This document shows positions 54,765 to 62,177 of a stretch of DNA of 62,177 bases, piece after piece; the first letter of the stretch is position 1; every line of letters begins with the position of its first letter. The position numbers were made by a program, and so were the translations under genes. The stretch comes from Cyclobacteriaceae bacterium (GTDB lineage: Bacteria > Bacteroidota > Bacteroidia > Cytophagales > Cyclobacteriaceae), in the NCBI GenBank assembly GCA_947457095.1, contig CANGUK010000003.1, positions 1 to 62,177 on the forward strand. The letters run 5' to 3'. The notes under the pieces are model-generated. The model made no database searches, was not told the origin of the DNA, and worked only from the letters and a program-made list of their open reading frames with translations.

Positions 54765-55440
54765 CGTCGTCTTCTTCCAGGCGATCGATAAGTTTGTTGA
54801 TCAACTCTTCCTGCTCTTCGGTCAACTCGGTGAGGGTAGTTGGGAAGCGTTGAAAATCTGCAGAAATAACTTCGATACTTCGATCTTCCAATGCTTTTTG
54901 CATCAATCCAAAATCTTCAAATTCGGTGTAGGCAAAAATTTCACCTTCGTTCTCTGCAATTTCAGTAAGTCCAAAATCAATCAATTCCAATTCGAGCTCC
55001 TCTAGGTCATAAGCCGCTTTCGCAAAACGAAATACCGCCTTGCGCTCAAACATAAAGCTCACCGATCCCGAAGTTCCCAAAGAACCCCCTGCTTTGGCAA
55101 AGTAGGAACGTACATTGGCTACGGTTCGGTTTGTATTGTCCGTAGAGGTCTCTACGATAAAAGGAACTCCAAATGGTCCGTATCCCTCGTATACTACTTC
55201 TTCGTAATCTTTTTCGTCCTTGTTGGAAGCGCGCTTGATAGCTCCTTCAATTCGGTCCTTGGGCATTTGGGCGCCTTTGGCATTTTGGATGACGGTCCGA
55301 AGCTTGGCATTACTTGAGGGATCCGGTCCTCCAGCCTTGACGGCCATGACGATTTCCTTCCCCAATCGGGTAAATACCTTGGACATTTTGTCCCAACGCT
55401 TGAACTTTCTCTCTTTTCGGAATTCAAATGCTCTTCCCAT
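54733..55440 (-). CDS. YebC/PmpR-family DNA-binding or translation factor
   Basis: 235 residues from ATG 55440 (MGRAFEFRKERKFKRWDKMSK, the usual YebC opening). Blocks: DPSSNAKLRTVIQNAKGAQMPKDRIEGAIKRA, YEGYGPFGVPFIVE and GGSLGTSGSVSFMF, all in order, then the acidic C-terminus. Widespread regulators; recent work ties some to translation of proline runs. Upstream in-frame residues look like non-coding leader. Confidence 0.95.
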   Translation of the reverse strand: MGRAFEFRKERKFKRWDKMSKVFTRLGKEIVMAVKAGGPDPSSNAKLRTVIQNAKGAQMPKDRIEGAIKRASNKDEKDYEEVVYEGYGPFGVPFIVETSTDNTNRTVANVRSYFAKAGGSLGTSGSVSFMFERKAVFRFAKAAYDLEELELELIDFGLTEIAENEGEIFAYTEFEDFGLMQKALEDRSIEVISADFQRFPTTLTELTEEQEELINKLIDRLEEDDDVNQVFTNMA

Positions 55441-55618
55441 GGATTTGCTGTTTATAGGAAACAAAAATAGCAATTTCTTTTCTCGGAAGAAGTGCAAATT
55501 TTTGAAGGGAAAAGAAGGCCTTTGAGGATATAAACCAACTAGTTAAAATGAATCCTCTTTTGGGATTAAACTTAGGGCTTCAGCTAGGGTCTAAATTTCG
55601 AAACAAACCAATAACACC

Positions 55619-56026
55619 ATGAAAAAATGGATCCTAGGAGCAGTAGTCTTGACAAGCATCAGCTTCGGACTCTCTGCTCAGCAGCACAAAAATTTTAGAC
55701 AATTCAATCCAACTGAGCGCGCACAAAAAATGACCGATCGGATGGCTGAGGAGCTCAAACTTACCGATGAGCAAAGAAAGCAGGTGAGTCAACTCGCGCT
55801 AGAAAATGCCAATCGACAGGAGGAGCTTCTAAAAAGCAGAAAAGCGGAATTCGAGGCCCAGAAAGAATACCGAAAAGCTCAAGATCAGAAATTGGGATCA
55901 ATCCTTACTGAAGAGCAAAAACAGATTTGGGAGCAACGAAAAGAAGCCTTCCGAACTAGAGACAACGATCATTCTCGTGGGCATCAGACCCGAAGTGGGA
56001 GACCGAGATTTCGAAGAGGACATTAA
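55619..56026 (+). CDS. Spy/CpxP-like periplasmic protein
   Basis: 135 residues, signal peptide (cleavage after GLSA near 20), then an all-helix charged body with two LTxxQ motifs (LKLTDEQRKQV and ILTEEQKQIW), the signature of Spy/CpxP periplasmic chaperones. It ends in a 25-residue basic Arg/His-rich tail (DHSRGHQTRSGRPRFRRGH). Isolated gene with its own terminator. Confidence 0.82.
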   Translation: MKKWILGAVVLTSISFGLSAQQHKNFRQFNPTERAQKMTDRMAEELKLTDEQRKQVSQLALENANRQEELLKSRKAEFEAQKEYRKAQDQKLGSILTEEQKQIWEQRKEAFRTRDNDHSRGHQTRSGRPRFRRGH

Positions 56027-56030
56027 GTAG

Positions 56031-56059
56031 AAAGGGCCAGTATGACTGGCCCTTTTTTT
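56031..56059. terminator. Terminator between the Spy-like gene and gltD
   Basis: AAAGGGCCAGT and ACTGGCCC(TTT) form a perfect 11-bp stem around ATG, followed by a T-run. It lies between convergent genes. Confidence 0.9.
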
Positions 56060-56068
56060 AGTTCTTGG

Positions 56069-57544
56069 TTACGTGTGTTCGCGCTGCTCTTCGACCTCGT
56101 ACAAGGAGGCATCCTTTCGCGGTAGGGAAGAGGAGCCCATCAGAAATTCATCCACACTCACCGCAGCTTCACGGCCTTCGGAGATCGCCCAGACCACCAA
56201 GGATTGCCCTCGACGCATGTCTCCAGCAAGGAATACTTTTGGGTTGGTACTTCGATACTGCCGTGATTTGGGTAAGTTGTTTTCCATCATTTCCACACCA
56301 AAGCTGGCCAGGAGATTAGACTGTCCGGGGCCAAGGTACCCGATAGCCAAGAAGGCAAGGTCACAAGGGATGGTCCGCTCAGAGCCTTCCACTAGGTCAT
56401 ACGTCATTCGCCCACCAGCATCTTTCCATACGATATCTACCACGACTAAGCCCTTCAATTCGCCCGTATCGTTGCCTACAAATTCTTTGGTAAGCACGGA
56501 GAAAAGACGTTCGGCGCCTTCTTCATGGGAACTGGAAGTTCGTAAAGTCATGGGCCACTCTGGCCAAGGGTTGGCGGTAGCTCGCTTCATGGGAGGCTTT
56601 GGTAGCAACTCCAGTTGGGTCACTTGTGTAGCACCGTGCCGTCTGGAGGTACCTATACAATCACTACCTGTATCTCCACCCCCTATGACCAGCACCCGTT
56701 TACCAGTTGCAGATATTGGATTTTTCGAAAGTTCTCCTCCGATTACTTGGTTTTGAGGACCAAGGAATTCCATCGCAAAATGAACCCCCTTCAAGGTACT
56801 CCCTGGAATGGTTAAGGCGCGAGGTTGCTGGGCTCCAACGGTAAGAACCACCGCATCGAAATTTTTCAAAAGGTCATCCGAATCCCTGTTTATTCCTATT
56901 TCTGTTTGGGTTTCAAAGCGAACACCCTCTTCTTCCATCAAGGCAATTCTTCGGTCAATGACCCACTTCTCTAATTTAAAATCAGGGATTCCGTAGCGAA
57001 GAAGTCCACCCACTTTGGCATTTTTTTCAAAAAGGGTCACTTCATGCCCTGCTTGATTGAGCTGGTCTGCTGCAGCAAGTCCTGCTGGTCCAGAACCAAC
57101 GACTGCCACCCGCTTGCCTGTTCGGCTTTTGGGTGGGTTAGCGTGGATCAGCCCGAGTTCGTAGGATTTTTCCACAATGTTTTTTTCAATCAACTCGATG
57201 GCAACTGGATCTTTGTTGATGCCGAGTACACAACTAGCTTCACAAGGAGCTGGACAAATTCTCCCCGTAAATTCCGGGAAGTTGTTTGTGCTTTTCAAAA
57301 TGCGAATGGCTTGACCCCAATTTTGCTGGTAAACGGCTTCATTGAATTCAGGGATCACATTTCCAAGAGGACAGCCATGATGGCAAAAGGGTACCCCACA
57401 GTCCATGCATCGGGCAGCTTGGTTATTCAACTGCTTGTCGGAGAATGGCGTGTAGATTTCCTTGTAATCCCCCAAGCGAACTTGTGGATCACGACTGCTG
57501 GGAGTTTCTCGATTGTGCTGTAAAAATCCGTCTTTGGCACCCAT
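56069..57544 (-). CDS. gltD: Glutamate synthase (NADPH), small subunit
   Basis: 491 residues. N-terminal Fe-S domain with CMDCGVPFCHHGCPLGN and CPAPCEASCVLG; two Rossmann sites, VGSGPAGLAAADQLNQAG (FAD) and VIGGGDTGSDCIG (NADPH). Supplies electrons to the large subunit. ATG 57544 follows the gltB stop by 1 bp, so translation is coupled. Confidence 0.97.
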   Translation of the reverse strand: MGAKDGFLQHNRETPSSRDPQVRLGDYKEIYTPFSDKQLNNQAARCMDCGVPFCHHGCPLGNVIPEFNEAVYQQNWGQAIRILKSTNNFPEFTGRICPAPCEASCVLGINKDPVAIELIEKNIVEKSYELGLIHANPPKSRTGKRVAVVGSGPAGLAAADQLNQAGHEVTLFEKNAKVGGLLRYGIPDFKLEKWVIDRRIALMEEEGVRFETQTEIGINRDSDDLLKNFDAVVLTVGAQQPRALTIPGSTLKGVHFAMEFLGPQNQVIGGELSKNPISATGKRVLVIGGGDTGSDCIGTSRRHGATQVTQLELLPKPPMKRATANPWPEWPMTLRTSSSHEEGAERLFSVLTKEFVGNDTGELKGLVVVDIVWKDAGGRMTYDLVEGSERTIPCDLAFLAIGYLGPGQSNLLASFGVEMMENNLPKSRQYRSTNPKVFLAGDMRRGQSLVVWAISEGREAAVSVDEFLMGSSSLPRKDASLYEVEEQREHT

Positions 57545-57545
57545 A

Positions 57546-60500
57546 TTAAGCTACTGTTTTTTCGTGTTGGAGTGATTTTTTTGCCAAGACTGCTTTGTAG
57601 TCTCTTGGGATCACCTTGATAAACTTGGTTTTTGTTTGCTCCCAATCTTCCAAAAATTGTTGTGCAAGGGAGCTTTGAGTAAAGGCAACATGTCGCTTGA
57701 GGTAGGTATGCAGCGTATCGAAGTCCTGATCCTCCATCGGGTCAATGTCCACTAGCTCGGGATTGATTTCGCCTTGATATTCTTCAAGTATGTAAGCCAA
57801 ACCCCCACTCATCCCGGCAGCAAAATTTCTTCCGATCTCGCCAAGATTCACCAATAATCCACCCGTCATGTATTCACATCCGTGGTCGCCGATGCCTTCA
57901 ATGACCGCTTTGATACCTGAATTTCGCACGCAGAAGCGTTCGCCGCCTTTACCATTGATGTAGGCTTCACCCGAGGTGGCTCCATAGAAGGCTACGTTCC
58001 CGATGAGGATATTTTCTTCTGCTTTGAATCGTGCATTTCTACTCGGGTACACGATTAATCTACCTCCAGATAAGCCTTTGCCGAAGTAGTCATTGGCTTC
58101 TCCTTCCAGCTCAAAATTTACCCCGCGGGCAAGGAATCCACCGAATGTCTGTCCTGCGGAACCGCTGAACGTAATGTGAATACTGTCTTCGGGAAGGCCT
58201 ACACTGCCATAGATTTTTGAGATTTCGTTGGAAAGCATGGCTCCCACCGAGCGGTCCGTATTCTTGATCTCGAAAAAGCCACGAACAGGGATAGCTTGTT
58301 CCAATGCTGGCGCAGAAGTTGCAATTAATTTTCTATCCAAAACTTCCTCCAAATCTACCTCTTGGTCGATTTGCTTGTGAATGCCTACATGACTAGGCAC
58401 TTCTACCTTATGGAAAATTGGAGAGAGGTCCAATTTATCCCATTTCCAATGCTTAAGGCGAGTACTGGACTGCAGAACTTGGCTTTGTCCCACCATCTCA
58501 TCGATGGTACGGAAGCCAAGGGAGGCCATGATTTCTCGGAGATCTTGTACGATAAATTTGAAGTAATTGACTACGTGCTCTGGATCACCTGTGAATAGTT
58601 TTCGGAGCTCAGGGTCTTGCGTAGCAATGCCGACAGGGCAGGTGTTGAGATGGCATTTGCGCATCATGATGCATCCTTGAGCGACAAGAGCACCTGTAGC
58701 GATGCCCCATTCCTCCGCTCCCAAGAGCGTGGCTATTGCAAGGTCTCTACCGGTGCGCAGCTGCCCATCTGTTTGGAGCACTACCCGGCTCCGCAAGTTA
58801 TTTTTGACTAGGGTCTGGTGTGCTTCTGCAAGGCCTAATTCCCATGGAAGTCCGGCATGTCGGATCGAACTTAACGGAGAAGCACCAGTTCCTCCATCCG
58901 CTCCTGACACTAAAATCACATCTGCCATAGCCTTGGCTACTCCCGCAGCCACAGTTCCTACTCCTGCTTGTGAAACAAGCTTCACATTGATTCGGGCTGT
59001 TCGATTTGCGTTTTTAAGATCGAATATCAATTGGGCCAAATCTTCGATCGAGTAGATGTCGTGGTGTGGAGGTGGGGAAATTAAGCCTACTCCAGGGGTA
59101 GCGTGGCGTACACGACCAATCCAATCATCAACCTTATGTCCTGGGAGTTGGCCTCCTTCACCTGGTTTAGCACCTTGGGCCATCTTGATTTGAAGTTCTT
59201 CTGCATGAGTGAGGTAATGGGAAGTTACCCCAAAGCGACCAGAAGCCACCTGCTTGATGGCGGATCGCTCCCAATCTCCGTTTGCTTTCCGTTCGTACCG
59301 CTGTTCGTCTTCCCCTCCTTCTCCTGAGTTACTTTTGGCACCAATTCGATTCATGGCTATGGCCAAGGTGGTATGGGCCTCATGAGATATCGAACCAAAG
59401 GACATGGCGCCTGTGGCAAAGCGCTTCATTATTTTTTCTACTGGCTCCACTTCTTCCAGTGGAACTGGGATTTGTTTTTTGAATTCAAACAAGCCCCTGA
59501 GGGTCATCGCATCTTCGCTTTGCTCATTTATTTTATGCGCAAACTTTTGGTACAAGGCATAGTCCCCCAAGCGGGTAGATTTTTGGAGGAGGTGAATGGT
59601 TTCGGGATTGAACAAGTGTTTTTCACCTCTCCGTTTCCATTGATAAATACCCCCTGTTTCCAGAACTCCTGCTTGTGGAAGGTAGGCTGCACGATGTCGA
59701 ATCAATACCTCTTCGGCTAGTTCATCAAAGGAAATGCCACTGATTCGGGAAGTGGTGCCTTTGAAGCATCGATCCATTACCTCAGGACCAAGCCCAATCG
59801 CTTCGAAAATCTGAGCTCCCTGGTACGATTGTAGCGTCGAAATCCCCATTTTGGAAAGCACCTTGAGTAGACCTTTTCCAATTCCTTTCTGGTAATTACT
59901 CAGCACTGTTTTCTCATCCTTCGCGCCGGGGAGTTCTCCTTTACGGTGGAGATCTAAGAGAGACTCTAAGGCCAAATAGGGGTTGATGGCAGATACTCCA
60001 TAGCCGATAGCTGTGGCGAAGTGGTGGACTTCCCGAATGTCTGCGGATTCAAGCACCAATCCGGCACGGGTGCGGATTTTTTTCTTGACCAAATGCTGGT
60101 GGACTGCCCCAATAGCCAGAAGCGAAGGGATCGGGGCATGGGAATCCGAGCTTGTGCGATCGGAAAGAATCAAGACATTTTTCCCTTCAATCAAAATCGC
60201 ATCTTCTGCTTCCTGACAAAGTTGGTCCAAAGCGGCCAACAGTCTTCCAGGCTGGTGATCTGCTACAAATAGGCCAAACAAGCGTTTGGTTCGGTAACCA
60301 AGGTGCTCCAGTCGGGTGATTTTTTCCAAGTCTGCGTTGAGCAGCACGGGTTGGGAAATGTGGATCTGCTTGGTATGCTGGGGGCTTTCTTCCAAAATGT
60401 TATGCCCTTCGCCAATGCGTGTAAACAGGGACATGACCAATCGTTCCCGGATGGGATCAATGGGCGGATTGCTGACCTGTGCAAAAAGCTGTTTGAAGTA

Positions 60501-62039
60501 ATTGGAGATGTGCTGACTTTGTTTGGAAAGCACCGCCAACGGGGTATCGGCACCCATGGATCCGACAGCCTCCTGACCGGAGTCCCCAAGTGGACTGAGA
60601 ATGATCTTGAGCTCTTCAGAAGTATAACCAAAAATGGTTTGCTGTCTTTGAATTTCTTCGGTCAGGTAGGGGTAGCTAAGTTCTTCTGGATCGGGAACCA
60701 ATCGGAGCTTGGTCCGTTGTTCGTTAACCCATTTTTCATAGGGTTGGCTTCTGCAAATCTCGCCTTTTACTTCTTCATCGAGCAGCACTCTCCCTTGTTC
60801 CAAATCAGCCCATAGCATGCGGCCTGGACTAATTCTCCCTTTTTGGGTGATCGTTGCTTCACGGATGGGTAATGCTCCTGCCTCAGAGGAAAGGATAAGC
60901 CGTTGGTCTTTTGTGATAAAATAGCGGAGTGGACGAAGGCCATTCCGATCCAGAGTAGCCCCCACCGATTTGCCATCGGTAAATAGAAGGGCGGCAGGAC
61001 CATCCCAAGGTTCGACTAGAGAGGCATGGAATTTATAGAAGGCTGCCCGCTCCTTATCCATCACTTCATTGTCTTGCCAAGCTTCTGGAACGAGCATCAT
61101 CATGGCATGTGGAAGGCTTCTACCGCTCAGCGTAAGTAGCTCCACCATGGCATCTAGATTGGCCGAATCGGAATTGAGCTTATTGGTAATGGGCATGAGC
61201 TTGGCTAGCTCCTCCGGGGTAAATAAGGAAGATTTCATCAATGCTTCCTTGGACTTCATTTTATTCAGGTTGCCACGGATGGTATTGATTTCCCCATTGT
61301 GGGAGAGGTATCTAAAAGGTTGGGCCAGTCTCCAGTTGGGAAAAGTGTTGGTGGAAAACCGAGAGTGTACGATGGCAAATGCGGAGGCAATGCCTGGGTT
61401 TTGAAGGTCCTTAAAAAATGGCAAGACCTGGTCGGTTCGCAGCTGACCCTTGTAGACCAGGGTCAAGGAGCTGAAGCTAGCAAAATAAAAAGCGTGGTTT
61501 ACGCCAGGGATCTCCGCGTTGATCTTGGAGCTAGAATAGTTTCGGAGCACATAAAGCTTCCGCTCTAAGTCAAGTCCTTGCAGCCCATCTTTGTGGCGAA
61601 CAAAGACCTGCTCGATAATCGGCATCACTTCCAAAGCGCTGGAACCAGGGATGGTTTCATCCACAGGAACTTTTCGATAGCCAATCAGCTCAAAGTCCAA
61701 TTCTTCAATCAGCTCATTGAGGAGGGCTTTTGCTTTGGTGTAGAGTTGTTTGTTGTTTGGAAAAAAAGTCATTCCCAATCCAAATTGTCCAGGTGGGGGC
61801 AATTGGATTTCAGTTCTTGCGGTAACGTCTGAAAGAAAATGGTGAGGAATTTGAATGCAAATTCCTGCACCATCTCCCGTTTTGGGATCAGACCCTCTAC
61901 CACCACGGTGCTCCATGTTGCTTAACATATACAACGCACCGCTGATGGTTTCGTGGGTAGGTTCATTGGTAAGATCTACTACCGCACCAATACCACAGGA
62001 ATCATGTTCAAACTCCTGTCGATAGAGCCCTTGCTGCAT
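57546..62039 (-). CDS. gltB: Glutamate synthase (NADPH), large subunit
   Basis: 1497 residues from ATG 62039 (MQQGLYRQEFEHDSCGIG). Cys15 in HDSCGIG would be the N-terminal nucleophile after propeptide removal, heading the class II glutaminase domain (to ~430). FMN barrel with GGEDEQRY, PGEGGQLPGHKV and SGADGGTGASPLSS, a 3Fe-4S site in CIMMRKCHLNTCPVG, and the C-terminal GXGXG beta-helix. Makes glutamate from glutamine and 2-oxoglutarate. An upstream TTG (62072) adds 11 residues and is less likely. Confidence 0.97.
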   Translation of the reverse strand: MQQGLYRQEFEHDSCGIGAVVDLTNEPTHETISGALYMLSNMEHRGGRGSDPKTGDGAGICIQIPHHFLSDVTARTEIQLPPPGQFGLGMTFFPNNKQLYTKAKALLNELIEELDFELIGYRKVPVDETIPGSSALEVMPIIEQVFVRHKDGLQGLDLERKLYVLRNYSSSKINAEIPGVNHAFYFASFSSLTLVYKGQLRTDQVLPFFKDLQNPGIASAFAIVHSRFSTNTFPNWRLAQPFRYLSHNGEINTIRGNLNKMKSKEALMKSSLFTPEELAKLMPITNKLNSDSANLDAMVELLTLSGRSLPHAMMMLVPEAWQDNEVMDKERAAFYKFHASLVEPWDGPAALLFTDGKSVGATLDRNGLRPLRYFITKDQRLILSSEAGALPIREATITQKGRISPGRMLWADLEQGRVLLDEEVKGEICRSQPYEKWVNEQRTKLRLVPDPEELSYPYLTEEIQRQQTIFGYTSEELKIILSPLGDSGQEAVGSMGADTPLAVLSKQSQHISNYFKQLFAQVSNPPIDPIRERLVMSLFTRIGEGHNILEESPQHTKQIHISQPVLLNADLEKITRLEHLGYRTKRLFGLFVADHQPGRLLAALDQLCQEAEDAILIEGKNVLILSDRTSSDSHAPIPSLLAIGAVHQHLVKKKIRTRAGLVLESADIREVHHFATAIGYGVSAINPYLALESLLDLHRKGELPGAKDEKTVLSNYQKGIGKGLLKVLSKMGISTLQSYQGAQIFEAIGLGPEVMDRCFKGTTSRISGISFDELAEEVLIRHRAAYLPQAGVLETGGIYQWKRRGEKHLFNPETIHLLQKSTRLGDYALYQKFAHKINEQSEDAMTLRGLFEFKKQIPVPLEEVEPVEKIMKRFATGAMSFGSISHEAHTTLAIAMNRIGAKSNSGEGGEDEQRYERKANGDWERSAIKQVASGRFGVTSHYLTHAEELQIKMAQGAKPGEGGQLPGHKVDDWIGRVRHATPGVGLISPPPHHDIYSIEDLAQLIFDLKNANRTARINVKLVSQAGVGTVAAGVAKAMADVILVSGADGGTGASPLSSIRHAGLPWELGLAEAHQTLVKNNLRSRVVLQTDGQLRTGRDLAIATLLGAEEWGIATGALVAQGCIMMRKCHLNTCPVGIATQDPELRKLFTGDPEHVVNYFKFIVQDLREIMASLGFRTIDEMVGQSQVLQSSTRLKHWKWDKLDLSPIFHKVEVPSHVGIHKQIDQEVDLEEVLDRKLIATSAPALEQAIPVRGFFEIKNTDRSVGAMLSNEISKIYGSVGLPEDSIHITFSGSAGQTFGGFLARGVNFELEGEANDYFGKGLSGGRLIVYPSRNARFKAEENILIGNVAFYGATSGEAYINGKGGERFCVRNSGIKAVIEGIGDHGCEYMTGGLLVNLGEIGRNFAAGMSGGLAYILEEYQGEINPELVDIDPMEDQDFDTLHTYLKRHVAFTQSSLAQQFLEDWEQTKTKFIKVIPRDYKAVLAKKSLQHEKTVA

Positions 62040-62177
62040 TTTACTCAGTTTAATAGGTTGGAAAATTTTCAAAAAATAAGGATTTAAATTGAATTAACCA
62101 TAATGAAAACCAACACCAAATAAAAATAATAGCCTCGAAAACGATTGTTTTTGAAAATTAGGCAATATCTAAAAGCG

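Noticed and set aside
1-62177. tRNA, rRNA, CRISPR array, prophage, transposase or integrase
   Set aside because: None found on either strand; gaps are short or explained.

Overview
The window looks like a chromosomal segment from a member of Bacteroidota, most likely order Cytophagales near Cyclobacteriaceae (Algoriphagus-like). The evidence is Bacteroidetes-type -7 promoter elements (TAnnTTTG) ahead of several genes, an outer-membrane beta-barrel TonB-type receptor with an N-terminal carboxypeptidase-like domain, tandem FKBP lipoproteins, a PopT (DUF368) transporter, a carotenoid desaturase of the CrtD type, an NhaD antiporter and a ComA-like phosphosulfolactate synthase. Almost everything is housekeeping or envelope metabolism. 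I see no rRNA, tRNA, CRISPR array, prophage or insertion sequence.

Layout, left to right. 0-4.7 kb: TPR protein, ComA-like enzyme, PopT, AroE and Tag on the + strand. 4.7-8.7 kb (- strand): AnmK, an amino-acid dehydrogenase and NhaD. 8.8-16 kb (+): a broken coaX (type III pantothenate kinase), then outer-membrane porin-like protein, TPR lipid/periplasmic protein, LptC, a 73-aa membrane protein, a CNNM/CorC protein and a PpiD-like chaperone. 16-19.8 kb: DUF493, pterin dehydratase, RsmI, inositol monophosphatase, an AEC permease and two small unknown genes. 20-22.6 kb: glyA-tatC-rpiB. 22.6-25.7 kb (-): subtilisin-like lipoprotein and a polytopic membrane protein. 25.7-30.4 kb: RbfA, LolC/E-type permease, SolA-type oxidase, ABC exporter. 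30.4-34.1 kb: two methyltransferases flanking a polyprenyl-phosphate sugar transferase, and a 2H phosphoesterase. 34.2-41.6 kb: carotenoid desaturase, Ndk, NrnA-like phosphoesterase, three FKBP lipoproteins, saccharopine dehydrogenase-like protein, DeoC. 41.6-45.2 kb: divergent Na/Pi symporter and PiT-like permease, TadA, superoxide dismutase. 45.4-51.4 kb: frameshifted TonB-type receptor, short TatD, TcdA, MaoC hydratase, methyltransferase, MtgA. 51.4-52.1 kb: a 730-bp AT-rich non-coding block with DnaA boxes. 52.1-62.1 kb: M28 peptidase, an unknown secreted protein, YjjX, YebC, a Spy-like protein, and GltD/GltB.

The most notable points are: (1) coaX is dead, keeping only its first ~26 and last ~60 codons, with the start of the next gene still overlapping its old end; (2) the 51.4-52.1 kb gap carries three perfect and two near-perfect DnaA boxes around an AT-rich core, flanked by a 19-bp imperfect direct repeat, which makes it an oriC candidate, although gene orientation around it is opposite to what an origin usually shows; (3) a single extra base splits a TonB-type receptor; (4) three adjacent FKBP lipoproteins share one unusual loop insertion; (5) two unrelated phosphate transporters are transcribed divergently from a region with a perfect palindrome. 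I did not find a clearly new multi-gene system; items 1, 2, 4 and 5 are the best leads.
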